Source of the DNA: an uncultured Thalassotalea sp.
GTDB lineage: Bacteria; Pseudomonadota; Gammaproteobacteria; Enterobacterales; Alteromonadaceae
NCBI GenBank assembly: GCA_947492575.1
Contig: CANLNK010000003.1
Span: 248,001 to 312,000, forward strand
DNA: 64,000 nucleotides
Direction: 5' to 3'
Below the pieces are notes generated by a model. The model was not told the DNA's origin. It ran no database searches and saw only the letters and a program-made list of their open reading frames with translations. Numbering within the stretch: position 1 is the stretch's first letter; each line of letters begins with the position of its first letter. Made by a program: the position numbers and the translations under genes. This document shows, one piece after another, positions 35,423 through 43,618 of the stretch.

Positions 35423-36796
35423 TTACAAATACTGTTTGTAAAAAGCTAACGCCTCTTCTCTTGCTGTTTTGTGCTCTACCAGTGCAGGCCAATAAATATT
35501 TGACTGCCCTTCACGTTTCAAATACTCATGAGGAAAATGAATATATTTATCAGGAACACTAGCGAGTTCTGGTAAATATTTACGGATAAATTTCCCTGTA
35601 GGATCAAACTTTTGGCTTTGGGTAAGCGGGTTGAAAACTCTAAAATACGGTTGAGCATCACACCCAGTACCCGCTGACCATTGCCAGCCACCATTATTAG
35701 CGGAAAAATCGTAATCAATCAATCGTTTAGCAAAATATTGTTCACCCAAGCGCCAATCAACTAGCAAATGCTTTGTCAAAAAGCTTGCTACGATCATTCT
35801 TAAACGATTATGCATCCATCCCGTTTGATTTAACTGATTCATCGCCGCATCAACTATTGGATAGCCAGTTTTACCGTGCTGCCAGGCATTTAGCTTTGCT
35901 TTGTCGTTTGGCCAAGGCAACTGTTTGTACTTTTCGTTAAAATCACCGCCTTTAATTAGTTCGGGAAAGTGGAACAGTAAATGCCGGTAGAACTCACGCC
36001 AGATAAGCTCGTTAAGCCAAGAAAAGCAATTGGCAGGCTGTTCAGAAAGTAAGTCTGGATGTTGATTCAGAAGTAACACCAACAAGTAACGAGGGCTAAT
36101 CGCACCAATTGCTAAATAAGCAGATATTCCAGACGTCCCTTTTACCGATGGAATGTCTCGGCTATCCGCATAACCTGCTAACTTAAAACGCATAAAGTTT
36201 GGTAATACGTCTTGCGTAAACTCGCTAGCGAGCGGCCATTTATTAGAGCTTGTTGATGCTGTTGAACCTTCACTCAATGCTGGCTGAGAATAATCTTCAT
36301 GAATCTTTGGTGAATCTATAAACTCAAAACCATTTTGCCTAACGTAAGAAAGCCATGCACGCTTAAATGGGGTAAATACTTTGAACATTTCACCTGATTT
36401 ATTGAGCACTCTCCCCTTAGGAACGATCACGTCGCTTTCAAAGCTGACCAAGTTCAACCCAGCAGATACCAGCTGGCTGTCTCGTAGCTTTTCATTAAGT
36501 TCCAACTCTTCGTTAACGACTAATGTTTGCCCAGCAAAATGCTCGGTTAGATAGTTAACTTGGTCGGTGAACATGTCTACTGTCACTATAGTTAGTGTAA
36601 TGCCCAAAGTTTCGAGCTGAGATTTAAGTAGCTCAACATGACGCAGAATAAAATCAATTTTAATGTCTGACCAATGATGAATACGCCATTGCTTTTCAGA
36701 TACAAAAAAAATGGCGCTCTTTGCGCCATTCTTTAATGCATAAGCTAAAGCTGGGTTGTCTTGTACTCGAAGGTCGTTTCTAAACCACAACAACAT
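35423..36796 (-). CDS. phrB: Deoxyribodipyrimidine photolyase
   Basis: 457-residue class I photolyase, which splits UV-induced pyrimidine dimers with blue light. It has an N-terminal antenna domain (LLWFRNDLRVQDNPALAYAL) and a C-terminal FAD domain with WLNELIWREFYRHLLFHFP, GWMHNRLRMIVASFLTKHLL and FSANNGGWQWSAGTGCDAQP. Photolyase is a classical target of the RpoE/ChrR sigma system. It follows the DUF523/DUF1722 gene by 16 bases, the same pair as ybgA-phr in E. coli. A textbook terminator-like hairpin lies inside codons 23-31. Confidence 0.95.
   Translation of the reverse strand: MLLWFRNDLRVQDNPALAYALKNGAKSAIFFVSEKQWRIHHWSDIKIDFILRHVELLKSQLETLGITLTIVTVDMFTDQVNYLTEHFAGQTLVVNEELELNEKLRDSQLVSAGLNLVSFESDVIVPKGRVLNKSGEMFKVFTPFKRAWLSYVRQNGFEFIDSPKIHEDYSQPALSEGSTASTSSNKWPLASEFTQDVLPNFMRFKLAGYADSRDIPSVKGTSGISAYLAIGAISPRYLLVLLLNQHPDLLSEQPANCFSWLNELIWREFYRHLLFHFPELIKGGDFNEKYKQLPWPNDKAKLNAWQHGKTGYPIVDAAMNQLNQTGWMHNRLRMIVASFLTKHLLVDWRLGEQYFAKRLIDYDFSANNGGWQWSAGTGCDAQPYFRVFNPLTQSQKFDPTGKFIRKYLPELASVPDKYIHFPHEYLKREGQSNIYWPALVEHKTAREEALAFYKQYL
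36703..36730 (-). terminator. Terminator-like hairpin inside the phrB coding start
   Basis: On the minus strand AATGGCGC, loop AAAGA, GCGCCATT is followed at once by a run of T bases (eight T counting the end of the stem). It starts 66 bases into the coding sequence and runs in the sense direction. It meets the structural criteria for an intrinsic terminator; whether it causes premature termination is not known. Confidence 0.5.
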
Positions 36797-36812
36797 AGCA
36801 AAAACTATACTC

Positions 36813-37778
36813 CTATAATCCGTATCTTAGTTTTAATTCAGCTGGGTAAGGTGATAAATAAAACTGTTTTTTTAAGTACTCTTTCGGAAAGCGCATTAGA
36901 TGATGCTTAATTAAAGTAAGCGGTACAAAAAGAGGCACTAAACCTTTGCGATATTCTTCGATTTGTTCACAAAGCTCTTGTTTCTCGTTGCTACTAAGCT
37001 CCTTAGCAAAATAACCTTGAATGTGCTGTAGCGTATTCGTATGCTTTTTCCTGCTCGCTTTAACTTTCAACGCTGACATCAGCCCACTAATGTACTGAGC
37101 CGCCATATCTTGAACATCAATATCGGCACTTGCTAGCAATTGACCAAGGGCTTTGTAAGCGACAAGGTCGTGGCTCATTACCGTATATTTAAAGCGTGTA
37201 TGGAACTGCATTAGCTTGTGCTTGGTGATACCTTCCTTCTCTAGTAATTGCCATTGGCGATAAGCGAATACACGGGCAACGAAGTTCTCTCTTATGACTG
37301 CATCGTTTAAGCGGCCGTTTTCTTCACACGGAAGTAGCGGGTTTGCGTTCATCACTTCAGCTGCAAACACACCAACACCTGTTGAGGTGCTACCTTTGCC
37401 ATCTTCCGAATAGACTTTGACCCGCTCCATACCGCAGCTTGGACTCTTTGCACAAAAGATAAAGCCGCTAAACTCGTTTGCTACTTTTGCGACCTTTTTG
37501 CCATATTCAGATAACGCCTCAGTTACATCGCCAGAACCGTCAGGACGAGAGACATGAATTACATCGTTTTTGTTGATCTGTCTAATAGTAGGTCTGGGGA
37601 CAGGTAAACCAATAGCGACTTCTGGGCAGATAGGTTTGTAAGTTACGTATTGACCAAGTTCTCTTAACGCAAATTGAGAGGGTTTTGAGCTAGCATCAAA
37701 ACGCACATTTTCACCAGCTACACATGCGCTAATGCCTATTTTAATATCACCTAGGTGCTGCAACTGTTTATCATTCAT
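36813..37778 (-). CDS. DUF523 and DUF1722 domain-containing protein (YbgA fused to DUF523)
   Basis: 321-residue two-domain protein. The N-terminal DUF523 (about 1-155) has the cysteine motifs KIGISACVAGENVRFDA and FCAKSPSCGMERVKVY, which suggest a metal or Fe-S site. The C-terminal DUF1722 (about 190-310) is the YbgA type: LMQFHTRFKYTVMSHDLVAY and LVPLFVPLTLIKHHLMRFP. The gene commonly precedes phrB, as here. GGGAG stands seven bases before the ATG. A hairpin separates it from chrR. Confidence 0.9.
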   Translation of the reverse strand: MNDKQLQHLGDIKIGISACVAGENVRFDASSKPSQFALRELGQYVTYKPICPEVAIGLPVPRPTIRQINKNDVIHVSRPDGSGDVTEALSEYGKKVAKVANEFSGFIFCAKSPSCGMERVKVYSEDGKGSTSTGVGVFAAEVMNANPLLPCEENGRLNDAVIRENFVARVFAYRQWQLLEKEGITKHKLMQFHTRFKYTVMSHDLVAYKALGQLLASADIDVQDMAAQYISGLMSALKVKASRKKHTNTLQHIQGYFAKELSSNEKQELCEQIEEYRKGLVPLFVPLTLIKHHLMRFPKEYLKKQFYLSPYPAELKLRYGL

Positions 37779-37831
37779 GATTACACTCCCTTAGAACGTC
37801 TTAAAATAAAAATAATGCTTCTGAATGGGAA

Positions 37832-37870
37832 CCACCTAGTACCTATGCATTATCTACAAGTACTAGGTGG
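37832..37870. repeat. 11-bp inverted repeat between chrR and the DUF523 gene
   Basis: CCACCTAGTAC at 37832-37842 and GTACTAGGTGG at 37860-37870 are exact reverse complements around a 17-base loop. It lies 35 bases after the chrR stop. On the minus strand no T-run follows, so it looks like a processing or stability element rather than an intrinsic terminator. Confidence 0.5.
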
Positions 37871-37904
37871 GTTTGATTGGAATTAATAGTTCCTATTAAC
37901 AAGT

Positions 37905-38591
37905 TTAGTAAATAAATGACCCAAACGGGTTAAGTAATTTATTTATACCTTGCGTAAAGTGCTGGGCATCGTTAGACACGGTATAACACAAACAGCCTTC
38001 GTGACTGACGGGATTATGAGTATGCTTGCCATCGAGTACGATAAAGTCTCCAGGGCCATATACACCCATATCATCTTCGAACGAACCGTCTAGTAGCAAC
38101 GTCAGCTCAAAGCCTTTGTGTGTATGCTCAGGCACAGAACCACCAGGCTGAATCTGAAGAAGACTGGCACGTATTTCGCCCTCACCCAGCTCGACGCGAG
38201 AGCGAGCAAGCTTACCTATACTGCTCCAGTTACTCATAGTCATGTTCGTTAAAGCGCGAGGAAGTACGTACTCTTTTCCTTTAACTGTAATCGTCTTTTC
38301 TTTATCTTCTAACGCAATGTCTATTTCATCGGTTGCTGTGATTGCGGCAATCATATCGTCAATGTCTATGTCAGCAAACGCATCTTCGTCATTTACGTTA
38401 GTGCTTGAAGCATCATGGCTCGATACATCATTAAAGCCTGCTTCTGCCTGTTGCTCTGTGTACGATGCTATTTGCGCGCTACACTCAGAACACATTTCAG
38501 CGTGGATTGACACTGCTGCAGCTAACGTCGCAGGCAACTCACCATTAGCGAATTTCTCAAGCATTTCTTGAGTAGGATGACAGCTGATCAT
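37905..38591 (-). CDS. chrR: ChrR family anti-sigma factor
   Basis: 228-residue zinc-binding anti-sigma factor. The N-terminal domain carries H5, H30, C34 and C37 (H-x3-C-x2-C within HAEMCSECS), as in R. sphaeroides ChrR. The C-terminal half is a cupin with H166, H168, E172 and H190/H192 (VPEHTHKGFE and DGKHTHNP), which in ChrR senses singlet oxygen and releases the sigma factor. Its ATG overlaps the stop of the sigma gene (ATGA), with AGGAGGTG upstream, giving coupled synthesis of the pair. Confidence 0.93.
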   Translation of the reverse strand: MISCHPTQEMLEKFANGELPATLAAAVSIHAEMCSECSAQIASYTEQQAEAGFNDVSSHDASSTNVNDEDAFADIDIDDMIAAITATDEIDIALEDKEKTITVKGKEYVLPRALTNMTMSNWSSIGKLARSRVELGEGEIRASLLQIQPGGSVPEHTHKGFELTLLLDGSFEDDMGVYGPGDFIVLDGKHTHNPVSHEGCLCYTVSNDAQHFTQGINKLLNPFGSFIY

Positions 38592-39220
38592 TTTTCACCT
38601 CCTATCTGCTGCTTAAGTTTTGCCAAAGCTAATCGCAATCGCGATTTGACCGTTCCTAATGGAATCCCTAAGTGCTGCGCTAATTGCTCTTGTGACATTT
38701 CCATGAAGTAAAAGCCTTTAACTACGCACTTTTGTTCTTCCGGCAATGTATCAATGCATCGCATAACTTCTTTACTTGCCAGATGGTCTTCAAATTGCGA
38801 GTCAGCGTCATCTGCCTCGCAGCTTTCGACAAGCGGCCAAAAGTCGTCACTCAGGTTGTCTTCTTTCTTTGTCTTTATCTTACGAAGCAAATCGAAGGAC
38901 ACATTACGCATCACGGTGTAAACCCATGTCGTAGGTGACCCCTTGTCAGGGTTGAACAGATGTGCTTTTCTCCAAATGTTCGACATGGTTTCTTGCACTA
39001 CCTCTGAAGCCAGTGTCTCGTTGCCATATTTACTGGCCGCGATACGCTGAATTTTTGGTGCAAAAAATTTAAACAGGTGAGTGAATGCAGCCTTGCTCCT
39101 TTCGTTCGCAACAGCCTGCAACCAATTCGCTAGTGCTTGATGTTCTGTATTTTCCTTCATTGCTATAGTTTTAGGCGTTTTAGCGCTTGATTGCAATGAG
39201 GAAGTCACCGTTTGTCCCAT
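38588..39220 (-). CDS. ECF sigma factor of the RpoE/ChrR (ECF11) type
   Basis: 210-residue extracytoplasmic-function sigma factor. Sigma region 2 contains ASEVVQETMSNIWRKAHLFN and TTWVYTVMRNVSFDLLRKIK (about 75-120), and region 4 is FYFMEMSQEQLAQHLGIPLG followed by TVKSRLRLALAKLKQQ. It has about 35 extra N-terminal residues. Pairing with a ChrR-type partner and neighbouring phrB and cfa place it in the singlet-oxygen/photo-oxidative group. A candidate promoter of its own type lies at 39256-39283, which would give autoregulation. GGAAGTG precedes the ATG. Confidence 0.93.
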   Translation of the reverse strand: MGQTVTSSLQSSAKTPKTIAMKENTEHQALANWLQAVANERSKAAFTHLFKFFAPKIQRIAASKYGNETLASEVVQETMSNIWRKAHLFNPDKGSPTTWVYTVMRNVSFDLLRKIKTKKEDNLSDDFWPLVESCEADDADSQFEDHLASKEVMRCIDTLPEEQKCVVKGFYFMEMSQEQLAQHLGIPLGTVKSRLRLALAKLKQQIGGEK

Positions 39221-39255
39221 CTTTTCACTTCCAATAAAATTAAGACTCGATACCT

Positions 39256-39283
39256 GTACGTTATTGATGTTAGCTTGAGATCA
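39256..39283 (-). promoter_or_regulatory. Candidate ECF promoter of the sigma/chrR operon
   Basis: On the minus strand TGATC (39283-39279), an 18-base spacer, then CGTAC (39260-39256), about 35 bases before the sigma ATG. The -35 resembles the TGATC-type element of RpoE/ChrR promoters and overlaps the stop of the upstream LON-domain gene. The pattern recurs at 39873, 42316 and 44137. Confidence 0.55.
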
Positions 39284-39829
39284 GTTTTCTTTAAAAATAA
39301 TCGTATTGAGGAATTCAACAGCCTGCGGAAAACTGTTCGGTTTGACGAAGTGTTTTTTACCGTCGAAGCTAATAGGCAACAATTCTAACCAACGGGCACA
39401 AACCCAATCGTCTCTGTCAAAGCGCGGAGCAGTGTAAAGCTTTTGCAATGAAGGGTGTTCATTAAATAACTTTTCTAATTGCTCCTGGAGTAATTGACAT
39501 TGTACCTGTTCTGTTACTACAGGCCAGTGCATCAGGGGTTCTATTTCTCCAACCAGTAAATCGTCTTCTTGGCGCATCGTATTGCCAATACTCACTAATT
39601 GCTTACATGACACAATGATATTGAGTAAGCCATCTTCACCTGCTTCAAAATCAACGATATCAACCCAACTACCCCATTCGCTAATACCACTGTCTGTACT
39701 ATAGGCTATAACGAAACCTTGAGTCTTCGCCGCATTCTTCACCATATTTAAATAACGCTGCTCAAAGATTCGCAACTGCGAAGCACCGTCGGGCAATAGA
39801 AATATTTTTAAAGGAAAAATCGGCACCAT
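39281..39829 (-). CDS. LON peptidase substrate-binding domain-containing protein
   Basis: 182-residue protein consisting of the N-terminal domain of Lon protease (PUA-like LON domain) without ATPase or protease: VPIFPLKIFLLPDGASQLRI, FEQRYLNMVKNAAKTQG and GDLL/VGEIEPL-like strands. The ATG at 39829 was preferred to a TTG three codons earlier. Stand-alone LON-domain proteins may bind unfolded proteins, but their function is unproven. It precedes the sigma gene by 60 bases and has its own candidate ECF promoter, so it is probably a regulon member. Confidence 0.85.
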   Translation of the reverse strand: MVPIFPLKIFLLPDGASQLRIFEQRYLNMVKNAAKTQGFVIAYSTDSGISEWGSWVDIVDFEAGEDGLLNIIVSCKQLVSIGNTMRQEDDLLVGEIEPLMHWPVVTEQVQCQLLQEQLEKLFNEHPSLQKLYTAPRFDRDDWVCARWLELLPISFDGKKHFVKPNSFPQAVEFLNTIIFKEN

Positions 39830-39872
39830 GATTATCAACTACATAAAACTCAAAATAACTAGTTGTTATTAA

Positions 39873-39899
39873 GTACGTATCCTAATTAAGACATGATCA
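39873..39899 (-). promoter_or_regulatory. Candidate ECF promoter of the LON-domain gene
   Basis: On the minus strand TGATC (39899-39895), a 17-base spacer, then CGTAC (39877-39873), about 44 bases before the ATG. It shares both elements with the promoter in front of the sigma gene. Confidence 0.55.
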
Positions 39900-40000
39900 A
39901 CTGTGATGTGAATAAAAGTAGCGATAACCGGATAGCGTAAAAATAAGGGGTTAACATACGGACTTAAAAGTAAGATACCTAAAAGAAGAGTATAGAAAAC

Positions 40001-40042
40001 AAGAAACAAGAAATAAGAAATAAGAAATAAGAAATAAGAAAG
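40001..40042. repeat. Tandem 7-bp repeat, six copies
   Basis: Six consecutive heptamers: AAGAAAC, four times AAGAAAT, and AAGAAAG. It lies just downstream of the fasciclin gene terminator and supplies its U-rich tail on the minus strand. Simple-sequence repeats of this kind expand and contract by slippage. Confidence 0.9.
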
Positions 40043-40061
40043 GGAAGCTTAGCTTCCCTTT
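40039..40061 (-). terminator. Rho-independent terminator of the fasciclin gene
   Basis: AAAGGGAAGCT-T-AGCTTCCCTTT is a perfect 11-bp inverted repeat, 28 bases beyond the gene stop. On the minus strand it is followed by CTTATTTCTTATTTC from the heptamer repeat. Confidence 0.7.
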
Positions 40062-40089
40062 CCATCGTCAACGATTTAACTAACCACAA

Positions 40090-42279
40090 CTAGTTTGTAA
40101 TCACCGTATCAATGACATGAATTACGCCATTAGTGGTGTATATATCTGTAGTTGTTACATTGCTACCATTAATTTGTAGCGATGTTTGACTTTGTGTAGA
40201 AAGCCACCATACATCACCTAAACCTTGGCCAGTAGTATCGCCCGCTGCGCTGTCGCCAACGTAGAAGTATAATGGGCGGCCTTGATAAGTTACCTGCATG
40301 TCACCGTCATCTCTCATCACCGTGCCAACCCCAGGGATCATCGATACCTCGCCGTCGGTCACCAATAGTGGAGGCCAGTTATCGGCGCACGTACTGTTAC
40401 ATGCACTACCACCAGTAGTTAAGTCACTATCGAAGGTATAAAGACTTAAGCCTGGGTTACTTGAACCCATGCCACCAACAAAGCGTTGGTTAACTGCGTC
40501 ATATGCGATTTCTTCGCTCGCACTATCAGCGTAAGAGGTGAAATTAACGATAGCAACACTTACGTCATCACCACCGACTGTACCTACCATTGCGCCATTT
40601 GCTGCGTAAGCTGCCACAGAATTAATTTCAGAGCCAACAACATGTTTCAATAACACGCTCGTTAATGCCGGCACATCTGCGATTAAACCAGATAAAGCGC
40701 TTGCTTCGATTTTTGAAAACGCCGCATCGGTAGGTGCAAATACTGTGAATGTCGCACTTTCGTCCGATAGCGTATCAACTAGGTCTGCTGCTGTTAACGC
40801 TGCAACAAGCGTTGAGAAGTTCGCATCTGCCACAGCAACATCAACGATGGTACCAGTAGGCGTGCCCTTTTCAGCTGGCGGCAAGATCACTTGATCTACT
40901 ACGTGGATAACGCCATTGTCAGCCATAACGTCAGTTGCAGATACTGCACTTTGGTTCACAAATAACGTACCGTCAGAGAGTGATAATGCAGCCATTTGAG
41001 TATTTGCTGTCGTTACTGTGTTTTCACTTGAATTTGCAACCGAAATAGCGGCATCAGACATAATCTTGCTACCACTAATCACGTGGTATAGCAGAATATT
41101 ACTCAATGTATCAGGGTCTGCCAGCAACGCATCGATAGTATCTTGGCCTAAAAGTGCAAATGCAGCATCTGTAGGTGCAAATACCGTGAAGTCTGTGTCT
41201 GGATCGGCAAGTACCGCATCTAAACCAGTCGCCTGTAAGGCAGCCACAAGTGTTGTGAACGAACCATTTTCTACTGCTACATCTACTACAGTACTCATTT
41301 CAGAGGGCACTTCGACATCACCAATAATAACGGCATCAATAACATGGATAATGCCGTTGGTAGTGTAGATGTCTTTCGTTACAACATTTACGCCGCCTAC
41401 GGTTAACATGTCAGTTTCGGTGTTAATTGCAATATCTACCATGGCACCCGAAGCAGTAGTAGCTTGCATACCATTAAGCGTATAAGCCGTAATCGAGTCT
41501 ACTTCAGCGCCGACAACATGTTGCAGTAATATACTGCTTAATACATCTGGGTTGGCTAACAAGGTTGCGATCGTTTCATCACCAAGTAATGCAAAGGCGT
41601 CATCTGTTGGTGCGAACACGGTGAACATAGCGCTTTCATCTGCAAGTGTCGCATCCAAACCAGTCGCTTGTAATGCCGCAACAAGAGTTGTGAAAGAACC
41701 AGCAGCTACAGCTGTATCAACGATATTTGCAGTCGGTTCGCCTTTTTCGGCTGGCGGCATAAGTACAGCGTCTATTACGTGAATAATGCCATTGTCAGTT
41801 ACAATATCCGTTGCTGTCACCGTTGCCGTGTTAACTAATAAATTATCGCCGCTTAGAGAAAGACCAACCATATCGCCGTTGACCATTTCTACTGCTGATC
41901 CTGCTAAGCCGATAGCTGCAGACGCTTCCACGCTGCTACCAATAACATGGTAGGTCAGAATGTCTGATAGTGTCTCCGTGTCTTCTAGTAAGCCGTTAAT
42001 GACATCTTCACCAAGTAACGCAAACGCATCATCTGTTGGTGCAAATACTGTAAATGTTTGTGTTTCGTCATCCAGCGTAGCATCAAGACCTGTTGCCTGA
42101 AGCGCTGCCACTAACGTCGTAAAGTTACCATCACTCACCGCGACATCAACAATCGTTGTCGCTTCTTCTACTGGTGCTGGTGTTGGAGTGACGACTACGT
42201 GGTCGTCATCATCGTCATCACAAGCGGATAGGAATAAAACACTCATGAATGCTGTTGCTAATAATTTTGAACTCTTCAA
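40090..42279 (-). CDS. Fasciclin-repeat lipoprotein with an inserted COG4315-type domain
   Basis: 729-residue lipoprotein. The TTG at 42279 was chosen: GAGGG stands seven bases upstream, and it yields a compact lipoprotein signal ending LFLSAC, with C20. Six aspartates follow the cysteine; Asp at +2 can signal inner-membrane retention in enterobacteria. Four FAS1 domains follow (about 37-180, 185-325, 330-475, 480-729), each with FTVFAPTDxAF and a terminal NGxIHVID motif. The fourth is interrupted after DVSVAIVN by about 110 residues with LYTFDSDLTTGGSACNSTCA, NWPPL, QVTYQGRPLYFYVGD and a WWLS end, a secreted-repeat (Lipoprotein_15/COG4315-like) domain. It probably acts in adhesion or envelope protection. 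A candidate ECF promoter precedes it. Confidence 0.88.
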   Translation of the reverse strand: MKSSKLLATAFMSVLFLSACDDDDDDHVVVTPTPAPVEEATTIVDVAVSDGNFTTLVAALQATGLDATLDDETQTFTVFAPTDDAFALLGEDVINGLLEDTETLSDILTYHVIGSSVEASAAIGLAGSAVEMVNGDMVGLSLSGDNLLVNTATVTATDIVTDNGIIHVIDAVLMPPAEKGEPTANIVDTAVAAGSFTTLVAALQATGLDATLADESAMFTVFAPTDDAFALLGDETIATLLANPDVLSSILLQHVVGAEVDSITAYTLNGMQATTASGAMVDIAINTETDMLTVGGVNVVTKDIYTTNGIIHVIDAVIIGDVEVPSEMSTVVDVAVENGSFTTLVAALQATGLDAVLADPDTDFTVFAPTDAAFALLGQDTIDALLADPDTLSNILLYHVISGSKIMSDAAISVANSSENTVTTANTQMAALSLSDGTLFVNQSAVSATDVMADNGVIHVVDQVILPPAEKGTPTGTIVDVAVADANFSTLVAALTAADLVDTLSDESATFTVFAPTDAAFSKIEASALSGLIADVPALTSVLLKHVVGSEINSVAAYAANGAMVGTVGGDDVSVAIVNFTSYADSASEEIAYDAVNQRFVGGMGSSNPGLSLYTFDSDLTTGGSACNSTCADNWPPLLVTDGEVSMIPGVGTVMRDDGDMQVTYQGRPLYFYVGDSAAGDTTGQGLGDVWWLSTQSQTSLQINGSNVTTTDIYTTNGVIHVIDTVITN

Positions 42280-42315
42280 TGTTCTGCCCTCTTTTTTAGT
42301 TTTAACGAGCAATGT

Positions 42316-42341
42316 TACGTTACATTTTTTTAAAGAGTTCA
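42316..42341 (-). promoter_or_regulatory. Candidate ECF promoter of the fasciclin gene
   Basis: On the minus strand TGAAC (42341-42337), a 17-base spacer, then CGTA (42319-42316), 37 bases before the TTG start. One mismatch in the -35 compared with the sigma and LON promoters. Its position also argues against any start upstream of 42316. Confidence 0.45.
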
Positions 42342-42390
42342 CTTTTTATTCACTTTTAATTTAATTATATCAACAACTTAATTAAATAAA

Positions 42391-42423
42391 AGAACAAACA
42401 GGAAGAGCGAGCATTGCGCTCGC
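42391..42423. terminator. Hairpin downstream of the DUF3833 gene
   Basis: AGCGAGC and GCTCGCT arms around ATTGC form a stable stem 28 bases after the DUF3833 stop. On the plus strand it is followed by TTACCTTTTTTAA; on the minus strand by CTTCCTGTTTGTTC, a weaker U-tract. It probably ends or attenuates the DUF2878-to-DUF3833 transcript. Confidence 0.45.
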
Positions 42424-42450
42424 TTACCTTTTTTAATTGGAGGTCAAAAA

Positions 42451-43020
42451 CTAACTTTTACATGTGCGATTAGGTTGTTGTTTGTCAAAAAATATCGTTA
42501 AGTGTGCGACTTCAATGCCAAACTTCTTCATTGATGTGCGGTTAAAAACTCGATATTGATCGAGCTGGTACATCCAATCATCTAAGAAAAACACGTACTG
42601 AGTGTCACCTATTTCAAGTTGTAAATTATATTGCCACTGAAAGGCGAAGCCCTCTGTGGCACCGGCAGCTGTACCTTCAACATCTTCTGCCGTGCCCGTG
42701 TAGCTACTGCCATTCTTTGTTAGTTTCCAAGTACGATAGCTAATTTCGCCGTCGGCAAAGTAAAATTTTTCCGCTAATACACCTTTATTGCCCTGCCAAT
42801 TTCCATCAAGCTCTACACAAAAACGTCGAGTAACCTTGTCTGAGTAATCTTGAACCATACCCCAAGCAGTAAGTGGTCCATCAAAATATTCATCTAAAGA
42901 CAATTTAGGCGCAGTTGAACTGTAGTCAGCCAATTGTTGTGAACCACATCCAGCCACAGAAAGCGCTAATGCTGACGCTGCTACGACTTTAACTAAGGCT
43001 TTAACACATTTATTTTTCAT
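42451..43020 (-). CDS. DUF3833 family lipoprotein
   Basis: 189-residue lipoprotein with signal ALALSVAGC (lipid-modified C25) and a beta-rich DUF3833 domain: PKLSLDEYFDGPLTAWGMVQ, RRFCVELDGNWQGNKGVLAE, YFLDD-like strands (VFFLDDWMYQLDQYRVFNR). Unknown function, envelope location. It overlaps the preceding chalcone isomerase-like gene by 11 bases. The trio DUF2878, chalcone isomerase-like, DUF3833 is a recurrent companion of sigma/ChrR-cfa islands in marine gammaproteobacteria. Confidence 0.87.
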   Translation of the reverse strand: MKNKCVKALVKVVAASALALSVAGCGSQQLADYSSTAPKLSLDEYFDGPLTAWGMVQDYSDKVTRRFCVELDGNWQGNKGVLAEKFYFADGEISYRTWKLTKNGSSYTGTAEDVEGTAAGATEGFAFQWQYNLQLEIGDTQYVFFLDDWMYQLDQYRVFNRTSMKKFGIEVAHLTIFFDKQQPNRTCKS

Positions 43021-43618
43021 TTGATTGACCTATTAATTTTTTTCTTAATTTGGGTTCACTGGTGTCTGGAGAAAGCCAAATTGAGGCAAATAAATTACCG
43101 AACACACCGTCGTCAATAGAGCCCGATAACTCATTGTTGAAGTAAAAACTCGCATTGTTGCTGTCAACCCAAAGTGATAAGCGGTCACCTTTTCTAATAT
43201 CAGGCCAAAAGGCTTTGAGCTGAGGAAGATAGTTTTGATATTGAATGGCCTCTATCCCCAAGTGTTGCCATTGTTCTTCGGTTCGTTCAATCAGGTCAGC
43301 ACTTTTAATGTTTCGTAAATAAGTGATTTCAAGAAGATATTTCGATGGGTTGTCGAAAGTACCGGTTGGTGTTAATAAACTACTATCGTATACATCCCAA
43401 AAGAGTACGCTAAATCTAGCGCTACCGACTTCTGTTAGCGATGCTCGAAGCTCATTTAATAACTGTGGCGGTGTTGACTTGGTATGTGTTGTGTTGGTCG
43501 TCTTATTTTGACTTTCTATCTGCAGAGGGACATTCGTTTGCGTAGACTTTGCATCACTTTCAAGTGGAAGCAATGCTTGTGCAATTAAAGCCAAAGATAC
43601 TATCAAGCCTTTATGCAT
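43010..43618 (-). CDS. Chalcone isomerase-like (CHI) family protein, periplasmic
   Basis: 202-residue protein with a signal peptide (LIVSLALIAQALLPLESDA) and a low-complexity Thr/Asn/Lys linker. A chalcone isomerase-like domain follows from about residue 55: LTEVGSARFSVLFWDVYDSS, YLLEITYLRNIKSADLIERT and GDRLSLWVDSNNASFYFNNE. In bacteria this fold probably binds a lipid or fatty acid rather than a flavonoid. It overlaps the DUF2878 gene by 8 bases and DUF3833 by 11, so the three are translated together. Confidence 0.87.
   Translation of the reverse strand: MHKGLIVSLALIAQALLPLESDAKSTQTNVPLQIESQNKTTNTTHTKSTPPQLLNELRASLTEVGSARFSVLFWDVYDSSLLTPTGTFDNPSKYLLEITYLRNIKSADLIERTEEQWQHLGIEAIQYQNYLPQLKAFWPDIRKGDRLSLWVDSNNASFYFNNELSGSIDDGVFGNLFASIWLSPDTSEPKLRKKLIGQSNEK

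Noticed and set aside
40001-40042. Possible CRISPR-like repeats
   Set aside because: The unit is 7 bases in direct tandem without spacers; it is a simple-sequence repeat.
41018-41782. Long plus-strand frames opposite the fasciclin gene
   Set aside because: They are antisense shadows produced by the repeated Ala/Thr-rich codons of the FAS1 domains.
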